From assembly GCA_020426845.1 (NCBI GenBank), contig JAGQPF010000087.1, positions 25,586 through 89,585 on the forward strand: 64,000 nucleotides of DNA, in the 5' to 3' direction. Of the stretch, positions 41,130 through 49,101 are shown one piece after another. The translations under genes were made by a program, and so were the position numbers. Positions within the stretch are counted from its first letter, which is position 1. The number at the start of each line of letters is the position of its first letter. The stretch is from Planctomycetales bacterium. Lineage in GTDB: Bacteria; Planctomycetota; Planctomycetia; Pirellulales; Pirellulaceae. The notes under the pieces were generated by a model. The model was not told where the DNA came from, did no database searches, and was given only the letters and a program-made list of their open reading frames with translations.

Positions 41130-42614
41130 TTGACCACTGCCAACCAACCGCAGCCGTCAGTCATTCGGCCCCGTCTGCACCGAGCGCTTGGCGCGGGCGT
41201 GGCGATGTCGGTTGTCGTCGGCAATGTGATCGGCTCGGGGATTTTTCTGAAGCCCGGCAACATCGCGTCGGCATGCGGCAATTTCCCGCTGATCATCTCC
41301 GTCTGGGTGGCGGCGGGTTTGCTCTGCGCACTGGGCGCGATTTGCTTCGCCGAATTGGCGACGATGTTTCCGGAGGCAGGCGGGCCGTACGTCTATCTTC
41401 GCCACGCCTACGGCAAGCTGCCGGCTTTTTTGTTTGGCTGGACCGAGCTGCTGTTGGTGAGGCCGGCCTCGATTGCCGCATTGTCGACCGCCTTTGTCGG
41501 CTCCTTTGCGCTGGCCGTGGGCTGGAGCATGACCTCGTACGGACAAGTGTTGGTCGCGTCGAGCCTGATCGTGGCGATGGCCTGGATCAACATTGTCGGC
41601 GTGCTCTGGGGCGGCCGGCTGCAGCTGCTGGTGACGGTGGTCAAGGGAGGCTTCTTGGTGCTGGTCGCGCTCGCGCCGCTGCTGGCGGGCTGGTCCGTTG
41701 ACCCCGGCAATTTCGCTCCCGTGCCATCGCCCAGAAATCTGTCGTTGGCTGCGCAGTTGGGGGTTGTGTTGATGGCGGTGATGTGGGCCTACGACGGCTG
41801 GCATGGCGTCACGCCGTTGGCCGAGGAGATTGAGAACCCGCAGCGCAACGTGCCGCTGGCTCTGTTCGGCGGGATCGGAATTCTGATGTTGTTGTACGTG
41901 TCGGCGAACATTGCCTATCACAGCGTGCTTTCGAACGCCGAGCTGCAAGCGGCGGGGAACCATGCCGCCGAACAGATGTTGTTCAAGCTCGCCGGCGCCC
42001 CCGGCCGCGCGGCCGTCTCCGTGGCGATTATGCTCAGCACATTCGGCGCGATCAATTCAAACTTGCTGCTCGCCCCGCGGGTGACCTTTGCGATGGGGCG
42101 AGACAGGACATTCTTTCGTGGGCTCGGCGCCGTCCACGTCAATTACCGCACGCCTGTCGTTGCCATCGTGGTCGCGGCAGTCACGTCGATCGGGTTGATG
42201 GTCGCCGTTGCGCTCGGAAAGTTCCTGGTCAGCGGAGTCGACGCCTCCGCGCTGGGCGAGCTGTCTCGGCGCGTCGTCGAGAGTTTGCAGCAGGAGTCGG
42301 CCTTTGAGCTGCTGACGAACTTCGTCGTTTTCTCGGTGGGTGTGTTCTTTATTCTCTGTGTCGTCGGGCTGATGGTCCTGCGGCGCCGCGAGCCCCATCT
42401 CGAGCGTCCCTATCGCACCTGGGGCTACCCCGTCGTGCCGATCGTGTTCGTGCTCTGCTACGTCGCCTTCATGGCGCAGGCATATCTGTCCCAGCGATTC
42501 GAGTCTCAGATGGGCCTGCTAGGCATCTTGCTCGGCGTGCCGGTGTACTTCGCCTATCAGAAATGGGGCGCCGGCCCCGAGGACGATTCGCCACGGCCCC
42601 GCGCGCTCCCCTGA
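41130..42614 (+). CDS. APC-superfamily amino acid permease
   Basis: The 494-residue protein has 12 to 14 membrane helices and typical APC features: MSVVVGNVIGSGIFLKPGNI in helix 1, CFAELATMFPEAGGPYVYLRHAYG (parts CFAELATMFPEAGG and YVYLRHAYG), and WAYDGWHGVTPLAEEIENPQRNVP (parts AYDGWHG and EEIENPQRNVP). It should import or exchange amino acids at the inner membrane and follows the deacylase by 39 nt, so it probably takes up the amino acid released by it. The start is TTG 41130; there is no ATG or GTG early enough to leave helix 1 intact, and the Shine-Dalgarno signal is weak. Confidence 0.9.
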   Translation: MTTANQPQPSVIRPRLHRALGAGVAMSVVVGNVIGSGIFLKPGNIASACGNFPLIISVWVAAGLLCALGAICFAELATMFPEAGGPYVYLRHAYGKLPAFLFGWTELLLVRPASIAALSTAFVGSFALAVGWSMTSYGQVLVASSLIVAMAWINIVGVLWGGRLQLLVTVVKGGFLVLVALAPLLAGWSVDPGNFAPVPSPRNLSLAAQLGVVLMAVMWAYDGWHGVTPLAEEIENPQRNVPLALFGGIGILMLLYVSANIAYHSVLSNAELQAAGNHAAEQMLFKLAGAPGRAAVSVAIMLSTFGAINSNLLLAPRVTFAMGRDRTFFRGLGAVHVNYRTPVVAIVVAAVTSIGLMVAVALGKFLVSGVDASALGELSRRVVESLQQESAFELLTNFVVFSVGVFFILCVVGLMVLRRREPHLERPYRTWGYPVVPIVFVLCYVAFMAQAYLSQRFESQMGLLGILLGVPVYFAYQKWGAGPEDDSPRPRALP

Positions 42615-43193
42615 GGCAACAGAGCCCCGCAGCGCCAGACGGTCGCCATGTGCGCGCAATCACGTTGCGCAATCACGTTGCGCAAGTCACGCGCAACAGC
42701 CCCGACAGCCCCGACAGCCCGACAGGGGCGGCAGAAGTTAGCCACGGGCGCAAGCCCGTGGAACCAACGCGAGTCCCAAAACCTGGGCAAAATCGCATCC
42801 CTCCCATCTCGAAGGTCAAGCGCAGAAGCCCCGCAGGGGCGACAGACGCTAGCCACGGGCGCGAGCCCGTGGAACGTCGCGCAATCACGTTGCGCGAATA
42901 ACACGATGCACAAGCCAGACGCAACAGCCCCACATAGCATGCGGGGCGTCTGGATCGCGCGAGGTGATAGGGGATCGCGAAACGTCCACGGGCTCGCGCC
43001 CGTGGCTACCTTCTGTCGCCCCTTGCGGGGCTTTCGCGCGTGGACTGCGCTTCGTGTCGTTCGCTTGCGCGCCGTTCCACGGGCTCGCGCCCGTGGCTAC
43101 CTTCTGTCGCCCCTTGCGGGGCTCTTGCGCGTGGACTGCGCTTCGTGTCGTTCGCTTGCGCGCCGTTCCACGGGCTAACCGTTGTTCGCGAAT
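42615..43193. repeat. Composite palindromic repeat block (CCACGGGC...GCCCGTGG and AGCCCC/GGGGC units)
   Basis: This 579-bp gap has no gene. CCACGGGC...GCCCGTGG palindromes lie at 42742-42761, 42853-42872, 42986-43005 and 43077-43096. They alternate with CAGCCCCGACAGCC or GCCCCTTGCGGGGC hairpins and GCGACAGACGCTAGCC spacers. Two near-identical direct units of about 91 bp occupy about 42986-43167. ATCACGTTGCGCAA is repeated at 42659-42700 and near 42885. The same composite unit recurs at 63.79-64.00 kb. Confidence 0.9.
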
Positions 43194-44540
43194 TCAGCCC
43201 GTCAACAGCTCGCTGAGCTCGCCCGTGCTGTCGGCAAATCGGTCTCGTTCGACGCCGAGGCGTTGGAGCATGGTCACGAAGAGGTTGGCCATCGGGACAT
43301 CGGCGCCAAAGGTTAGATAGCGTCCGTGTTGGATACCGAGCTTGCTGCCGCCGGCGAGCAACAGCGGATAGTTGGTGTTGTTGTGGGTTTGGCTGTTGCT
43401 GCTGCCATAGAGCACCAGCGTGCGATCGAGCACGGACCCGTCCTGTTCGGGCGCGGCAGCCAAACGCTGGAGGAACTCGCCGAGCCGCTCGGCCATAAAG
43501 CGATCCCAACGCCCCAGTTGCTCCGCGCCCTCGGGCTTGTTCCAGCCATGAGCGAGCGTGTGGAGCGAGGCCTTGAAGCCCTCGAGCTGCGGGAATTTGC
43601 CCGCCTTGCTGGAGGCGTCGGCCATGTTGGTCACCTGATAGGTGGCGACGCGCGTGGAGTCGGTGCGGAAGGCGAGGTAGATCAAGTCGTACATCGTCTG
43701 GATGTACCGCTTCGGCGCCTCGTCATCGGAGTCGAGCTGCAGCAGGGAGCGATCCTCGTCGCTCAGCTCGGGGCGAGGGATCTCGAGCCAGCGTTGGGAA
43801 CGTTCGACGCCTTGTTCGATCTGCCGCACCGAGGCGAGATACTCGTCGAACTTCTCCTGATCGGGCTTGCCGAGCCGACGTCGCAGCGAGCGGGAGTCCT
43901 CTAGGACGCGGTCGAGCATGCCGGAGGCGCTGCGGAGCCGGCGCGCTTGGGCGAGGGAGTCGTCGTCCCCGGCGCCAAAGAAGCGGTCGTAAATCTGACG
44001 AGGCTGATTCAGCGCAGGCAACGGGCGTCCTTTGTCGTTGTACGACAACGTGCTCGATCGAGTCGGCTCGCCGACGCCGCCGTCGGTCGACATCACCAGC
44101 GAGGAGAATCGCGTGCGATCTCCGCATGCCTCGGCAGCCACTTGGTCGACGGAGACGGTGTTGCGCAGGAACTTGCTGGTCAGCAATGCGCCTGTCAGAA
44201 ACGTGTCACCCGTGTCGTGGCCGCCCATCTTGCGGCCGTTGGGGTGCGAGAGCCCGCCGAGCACGGTCAAATGATCGCGCAGCGGCTGCAATGGCTTGAG
44301 CGTCTCGGTGAATTCGAATTCCCGGCCCGCGCCGTTGGGAAACCAGCGCCACTGCGACTGCTCGCCATCTTCCTTTGGCAAGCTGACGCCGAACCCGAAG
44401 TACATCGCGCACAAGCGTCGCGGCAGCTCGGGCTGCTCGGCCGGATCGGCGCCCATGCACTCGAGCCAGGGCAGGCCGAGCGAGACGCCCGTGCCCAGGA
44501 GGAAGGTGCGACGATCGAGGCGCCAGGTGGGAACGGGCAT
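43194..44540 (-). CDS. DUF1552 family secreted protein
   Basis: From ATG 44540 the product is 448 residues. A twin-arginine signal (LDRRTFLLGTGVSLGLPWLE) is followed by the DUF1552 body: LCAMYFGFGVSLP, LTVLGGLSHPNGRKMGGHDTG (parts LTVLGGLSHPNG and GGHDTGD), RRRLGKPDQEKFDEYLASVR, and a C-terminal VLYGSSNSQTHNNTNYPLLLAGG segment resembling the phosphatase/sulfatase-fold relatives DUF1501. The function is unknown. It follows the DUF1592-type cytochrome gene by 154 nt on the same strand, the standard planctomycete pair. The longer frame to GTG 44618 adds a proline-rich stretch before the signal and is unlikely. Confidence 0.9.
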   Translation of the reverse strand: MPVPTWRLDRRTFLLGTGVSLGLPWLECMGADPAEQPELPRRLCAMYFGFGVSLPKEDGEQSQWRWFPNGAGREFEFTETLKPLQPLRDHLTVLGGLSHPNGRKMGGHDTGDTFLTGALLTSKFLRNTVSVDQVAAEACGDRTRFSSLVMSTDGGVGEPTRSSTLSYNDKGRPLPALNQPRQIYDRFFGAGDDDSLAQARRLRSASGMLDRVLEDSRSLRRRLGKPDQEKFDEYLASVRQIEQGVERSQRWLEIPRPELSDEDRSLLQLDSDDEAPKRYIQTMYDLIYLAFRTDSTRVATYQVTNMADASSKAGKFPQLEGFKASLHTLAHGWNKPEGAEQLGRWDRFMAERLGEFLQRLAAAPEQDGSVLDRTLVLYGSSNSQTHNNTNYPLLLAGGSKLGIQHGRYLTFGADVPMANLFVTMLQRLGVERDRFADSTGELSELLTG

Positions 44541-44694
44541 GATCGGCCTCGGTGGTGTGGGAGGGATGTGAGGGCGGGCGGGGCGGTGAGGACGTTTGAT
44601 GTCTTCAGCGGACTTCACCGTGATAACAAGACCGCCGCGGAGAAACCACCCTGTTTTGCGGGCACTTTGTGCCGGACGGCGAGAATCCCGCGGT

Positions 44695-47196
44695 TCACTT
44701 CGTGCGGAACGGCTCGCTGCGAACGATTTCGACGATCAAGTCGCGGAGGCGGTGCTCCCGCGCTGCCAGCTTTTGGGCTAGATCGTCCACCACCGGCTCG
44801 TCACTGAACTCCAATCGGCGCCCCAGGGCGTAAGTTAGCAGCCGAGAGGTCAGCGATCGCACGAAATCGTCTCGTCGCGCCGTCAGCAGATGCTGCCTCA
44901 ACTGCACGGCGCCGTCGAGCGGCGTGCCGTCGGGGAGAACATCAGCGGCCTGAACCGGCAACGCTTCGACTTGCTTGCCATTGCGTCGTTGAATCTCGTT
45001 TCGCCATTTGCCCACCGCGTCGAAGTGCTCGAGCGCGATGCCCCAGGGGTCGATGCCGCGATGACAGGAGGCACATGCGCCGTCGCCGCGGTGGATTTCC
45101 AACTGCTCGCGAACGGAGAGTTTTCGGAACTTGGCATCCGCTTCGTCCAGGGTCGGCACGTTCGGCGGAGGCGGGGCGGGAGGATCGTTGAGCAGCCGGT
45201 CGCGGATCCACACCGCTCGGCGGACGGCGTGAGAATCGGCGCCGGTCGAGTTGGCCAGCAGGATGGACGCGTGTCCCAGCAGCCCACCTCGCTTCGGCTC
45301 GGCTGGCAACGGCACGCGGCGAAACGCCTGGCCCAGCACGCCGTCGATGCCGTAGTGTTTCGCCAGCGGCTCGTTCAGCATGGTGAAGTCGGAGTCCAGC
45401 AACAGCAGCGCGCACTCATTATGGCGGATGAGCTCGGTCATCAACGCGATTGTCTCGCCTCGCATGTGTGGCTTGAGCTGGTCGTCGAAATTGGGGTGCT
45501 GCTGCTGGCTTACGGCCACTTGGTCCATCGTGTCCAATCGCAGCCATTGCTCGGTGAATTGGCGGACCATGCGTTCGGATCGCGAGTCCGCAAGCATCCG
45601 CTCGACCTGCTCCGCGAGCACTTCCGGCAGCCCTAATCTGCTTTCGGCTGCGAGCTTCGTCAGCGTCTCGTCGGGCATGGTGCTCCACAGGAAGTAAGAG
45701 AGTCGCGAGGCGAGCTCCCAGTCGGTAATCTGACGTCTGCCTCGGCGCTGTGCGCTTGGCTCAGCCGCGTCGCGGGCGGCCTGTTCGGCTTCGGAGAGTG
45801 TCTCCAGCGGCGCCAGCTGTGGTGACATGGAGCTGGCCGTTTCGTCGAGCTCCTCCAATAGGTACAAGAACTGAGGCTGAATCAGCGCCATCGCCAATGT
45901 CTCGCGGACCGCCTCCTCATAGCTGGGAAAGTCCGGCCGGATCGTTTGGAAGAAGTCGGCGAGCGCATCCACTTCGAGATCGGACGCGGGGCGTCGGTAG
46001 GCGCGAGGCAGAAACCGCCGCAGCACCTCGCGAGTGTAGGCGAGTTCGTCCTGCTCGCGCAGCTCGGACGCAATCAGAATGTTGCGGTGCAGCGGAGGCG
46101 GCCACGCGTCGAACACCGGCGCCGTGAACTCCAGCGATTGCACGACGATCAACGGCAAATCGGGCTCGGGCGGGAACTTGTTCTTCTCGCCTTTCGGCAA
46201 CGGCGAGCCGTCCGTGTAAAGGTTCCGTGCGCGCACCACCAAGCCAGGGAACTTTCCTTGCCCGCGCACCGGAAGCGGATGATTTTCCAGCCGGCCGCGA
46301 AACTCCAAGACGTGACGACCGGGTTGGTCGAGCTCGACGACATCCACCTCGCGAAACAGAATCTTGGTGTCGGGGCGATAGCCGACCGACACCTCCAGCA
46401 GGGGAAAGCCCTTGTCGGGCTTGAGCTCGACATCGATCGTGATGCGGATCAGAAACTCGCCCTCCTCGGGGTAGTCCTTCTTCATCGTCGCCAAGAACGA
46501 CTGCTGGCGGCCCAGTTGATTCGATCGCTCGACGTTTCCCAGCCAGCCGCCGACATTGCTTTTGTCGAATTTGTATTCATAGACCCGTGGCGCCTCACCG
46601 CTCACGATCACGCGATCCAGAGCCCTCCTCGCCGTAGCCAAGTAGTACTCCAGTTGCAGCGGAGACATCCGCAGCGCAGCGCCGTCGTTGCGGAAGCCGT
46701 CTCGCGACGGCGCATCGGGCGGCAGGTCGCGGTCATAGTCCATCTCCAGACCCAGCAGGTCCTGCATCGTGTTGCGGTACTCGACGCGGTTCAGCCGCCG
46801 CAGGATCACTCGGCCGCTGGTGTTACGCAGCGCATCCTGCGCTTCGCGGATCGCCGCAGTGAGCCAGCCCGTCACCGCGGCGCGTTCGGCGTCGGTCAAC
46901 TGCGGCTCGTCTTCCGGAGGCATCTCGCCACGGTTCAGCACGTTCAGCACTTCGTGCCAGTGCTCCGCGGCCGCGCGGTCGCCGATCAAGTCCGTTGAAA
47001 GTTTGTCGAGCCGCAGCCGGGCCTCCTGTTTTTGCGGGCCGTGGCAGTGGGCGCAGCGCGACTGCAGCACGGGCGCCACGTCGCGCTGGAAGTCCAGCGA
47101 CGGAGTGTCTTCCGCCCGGCCTGGCGAGCCAGTGGTCAACAGCCATGCGAGGCAGCCGAGTAGAAGTCGTGTGGCGAGGGTCGGCGGAGGAAGCAT
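44695..47196 (-). CDS. DUF1587/DUF1592/DUF1588/DUF1585 planctomycete cytochrome-like protein
   Basis: From ATG 47196 the product is 833 residues. A signal peptide (about 1-29) precedes a PSCyt1 heme domain (SRCAHCHGPQKQEARLRLD, motif CAHCH), then DUF1587 (RRLNRVEYRNTMQDLLGLEMD), a carbohydrate-binding-like insert near 170-330, DUF1595/DUF1592 (ASRLSYFLWSTMPDETLTKLA), DUF1588 with a second heme site (CASCHRGIDPWGIALEHFD), and DUF1585 at the end. These proteins are periplasmic and probably transfer electrons; the substrate is unknown. The DUF1552 gene follows. The frame upstream of 47196 translates a CACAGGCTG palindrome and is not coding. Confidence 0.9.
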   Translation of the reverse strand: MLPPPTLATRLLLGCLAWLLTTGSPGRAEDTPSLDFQRDVAPVLQSRCAHCHGPQKQEARLRLDKLSTDLIGDRAAAEHWHEVLNVLNRGEMPPEDEPQLTDAERAAVTGWLTAAIREAQDALRNTSGRVILRRLNRVEYRNTMQDLLGLEMDYDRDLPPDAPSRDGFRNDGAALRMSPLQLEYYLATARRALDRVIVSGEAPRVYEYKFDKSNVGGWLGNVERSNQLGRQQSFLATMKKDYPEEGEFLIRITIDVELKPDKGFPLLEVSVGYRPDTKILFREVDVVELDQPGRHVLEFRGRLENHPLPVRGQGKFPGLVVRARNLYTDGSPLPKGEKNKFPPEPDLPLIVVQSLEFTAPVFDAWPPPLHRNILIASELREQDELAYTREVLRRFLPRAYRRPASDLEVDALADFFQTIRPDFPSYEEAVRETLAMALIQPQFLYLLEELDETASSMSPQLAPLETLSEAEQAARDAAEPSAQRRGRRQITDWELASRLSYFLWSTMPDETLTKLAAESRLGLPEVLAEQVERMLADSRSERMVRQFTEQWLRLDTMDQVAVSQQQHPNFDDQLKPHMRGETIALMTELIRHNECALLLLDSDFTMLNEPLAKHYGIDGVLGQAFRRVPLPAEPKRGGLLGHASILLANSTGADSHAVRRAVWIRDRLLNDPPAPPPPNVPTLDEADAKFRKLSVREQLEIHRGDGACASCHRGIDPWGIALEHFDAVGKWRNEIQRRNGKQVEALPVQAADVLPDGTPLDGAVQLRQHLLTARRDDFVRSLTSRLLTYALGRRLEFSDEPVVDDLAQKLAAREHRLRDLIVEIVRSEPFRTK

Positions 47197-47326
47197 GGCA
47201 GACCACCGGAGGAACGGAGCAGGCGGGACAGCGTTGACGCCCGTTGGCGTCTCCTCCATCTTGGTTGATTGGGCCGCGCGGGACAACCGGATCCGCCTGG
47301 TGAACGGCCTGTTGACGTCGTCGTAG

Positions 47327-47423
47327 TGCAGGCTGCCAGCCTGCAAACTGCGACCAAAACCACAATTGTCACCTTTCCAGCTTTAGAATGGGCGCGTGAA
47401 CGATCACAGGCTGGCAGCCTGTG
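47327..47423. repeat. Two CAGGCTGCCAGCCTG palindromes in a divergent gap
   Basis: TGCAGGCTGCCAGCCTGCA lies at 47327-47345 and CACAGGCTGGCAGCCTGTG at 47405-47423, between the divergent cytochrome-like and sulfatase genes. No other feature is seen in 47197-47443. Confidence 0.85.
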
Positions 47424-47443
47424 CCACGACAATGGAGAGTCCG

Positions 47444-48898
47444 ATGCAACGGTGGATGCAGTTGATGTGCTGGTGGCTCGCCTTGCCTGCGTGGTGTGTG
47501 GCTGCCGATCGGCCGAATGTCGTCTTTGTGCTTTGCGATGACCTCGGCTACGGCGACGTGCATTGCCTGGCGCCCGCGACGAGCCGCATTCCGACGCCCC
47601 ACGCCGATGCGCTGGCTCGTGAAGGGATGGTGTTCACCGACGCGCATTCGGGCTCCTCGGTTTGCTCGCCCACTCGCTATGGCCTGATGACTGGCCGGTA
47701 TTCTTGGCGGACGCGTCTACAGAAAGGCGTGGTGACCGGTTATGCGCCGAGTCTGATCGCCAAGGATCGGCCCACGGTGGCGAGCTTTCTGCGCAGCCAA
47801 GGGTATCACACGGCGGTGATTGGCAAGTGGCATCTGGATTTCCGGTATCTCGATCCGCAGACCGGCGAGCCCTATCGTGCCCAAGGCAAGCAATTGCCGC
47901 CGGTTGGCGCTCGGATTCCCGATGGCCCGCGCCATCGTGGCTTCGACTACTTTCATGGATTTCATCATGCCCGCCAGATGCAGGCCGTGATCGAGGACGA
48001 TCGCGTGTTGGAGCACGATGAAGAGATCCACATGTTGCCGCGGCTGACGCGCAAGGCCGTCGAGTACATCGATTCGCGCGCCGGTCATCAGGCGCCGTTC
48101 TTTCTGTATCTGCCGCTGGGCTCGCCGCACACGCCGATCTTGCCGACGGCCGAGTGGCAAGGCCGCAGCAAACTCGGCAAGTACGGCGACTTCGTGATGC
48201 AAACGGACCACGCATTGGGCGAAGTGATGGCGGCGTTGCGCAGAAACGGCATGGAGAGCAACACGCTGTTGATCTTCTCGAGCGACAACGGCTGCTCGAA
48301 GGCGGCGGGCATTCCCGAGCTCGAAAAGCTGGGGCATCGCGTGAGCGCTCACCTTCGCGGCTCGAAGGCCGACATCTGGGACGGCGGCCATCGGGTGCCG
48401 TTCATCGTTCGCTGGCCTGGCAAAGTGCGGCCGGGGACGAGTTGCGACCAGCTGATCTGCCTCGTCGACGTTTTCGCCACGATGGCGGACGTGCTCGGGG
48501 AGACGACTCCGTCGGGCAGCTGCGAAGACAGTGTCAGCTTCCTGACATCGCTTTCCGGCGGGAAGATTCGTTCCACTCGAGCCGGCGTCGTCCATCATTC
48601 GTCAAGCGGCCATTTCGCCTATCGCACGGGCGACTGGAAGCTGGTGCTGGCGCGGGGCTCCGGAGGCTGGACCTCGCCGCGCGAGAACGAGGTCAAGGCC
48701 GGGGCGCCGCCCGCTCAGCTTTACGACCTGTCCAGCGACCCCGGCGAGCGCCACAATCTCTACACCGAGCGGCCCGACGTTGCCGAGCGTCTGCTGAACC
48801 AACTGAAACGCGACATCCGCAGCGGCCGCAGCACGGACGGCCCCGCTTCGTCCAATGACGTCGACCGCATCGTGCTCTGGAAAAGCGGCGCCGAGTAG
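47444..48898 (+). CDS. Secreted sulfatase (alkaline phosphatase superfamily, formylglycine type)
   Basis: From ATG 47444, with GGAGAG four nt upstream, the product is 484 residues. It has a signal peptide (about 1-21), the metal-site motif NVVFVLCDDLGYGD, and the catalytic motif CSPTR at Cys74 (SVCSPTRYGLMTGRYSW), where Cys would be oxidised to formylglycine. GKWHLDFRYLD and the C-terminal HTPILPTAEW and FSSDNGC segments complete the metal and sulfate site. It hydrolyses a sulfate ester, likely on a polysaccharide; the specificity cannot be read. No formylglycine-generating enzyme is in the window. It is flanked by palindromic repeats and two unrelated minus-strand operons. An upstream ATG at 47432 is possible. 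Confidence 0.92.
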   Translation: MQRWMQLMCWWLALPAWCVAADRPNVVFVLCDDLGYGDVHCLAPATSRIPTPHADALAREGMVFTDAHSGSSVCSPTRYGLMTGRYSWRTRLQKGVVTGYAPSLIAKDRPTVASFLRSQGYHTAVIGKWHLDFRYLDPQTGEPYRAQGKQLPPVGARIPDGPRHRGFDYFHGFHHARQMQAVIEDDRVLEHDEEIHMLPRLTRKAVEYIDSRAGHQAPFFLYLPLGSPHTPILPTAEWQGRSKLGKYGDFVMQTDHALGEVMAALRRNGMESNTLLIFSSDNGCSKAAGIPELEKLGHRVSAHLRGSKADIWDGGHRVPFIVRWPGKVRPGTSCDQLICLVDVFATMADVLGETTPSGSCEDSVSFLTSLSGGKIRSTRAGVVHHSSSGHFAYRTGDWKLVLARGSGGWTSPRENEVKAGAPPAQLYDLSSDPGERHNLYTERPDVAERLLNQLKRDIRSGRSTDGPASSNDVDRIVLWKSGAE

Positions 48899-48906
48899 GA
48901 CCGTGG

Positions 48907-48925
48907 CACAGGCTGCTAGCCTGTG
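48907..48925. repeat. CACAGGCTGCTAGCCTGTG palindrome
   Basis: One copy of the dispersed 19-bp palindrome, 9 nt after the sulfatase stop codon. Confidence 0.88.
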
Positions 48926-49005
48926 CTGGAGGCGTGGCAATACTCACAGTTGCTCCGACGTGCGCTGCAAACCTAATTCGCGCGGGAGCTTTCGTGAGTA
49001 GAGGG

Positions 49006-49093
49006 CATTTCAAAAACCTTCCCTGGCGCAATCGAAGGCAGTTTTTCTGCTGGTTTTATCAACCCGATTGCCGATCGGGAAGCTTTTGAAATG
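49006..49093 (+). repeat. MITE-like 88-bp repeat, copy B
   Basis: Terminal inverted repeats are CATTTCAAAA and CTTTTGAAATG, with CTTCCC/GGGAAG inside them. The interior (CAATCGAAGGCAGTTTTTCT and onwards) matches copies A and C. It ends 8 nt from the stop of the minus-strand DUF1552 gene. Confidence 0.92.
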
Positions 49094-49101
49094 CGTTGTA
49101 T

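Noticed and set aside
45946..46998. 350-codon plus-strand frame within the DUF1592-type gene
   Set aside because: Antisense shadow; no family resemblance.
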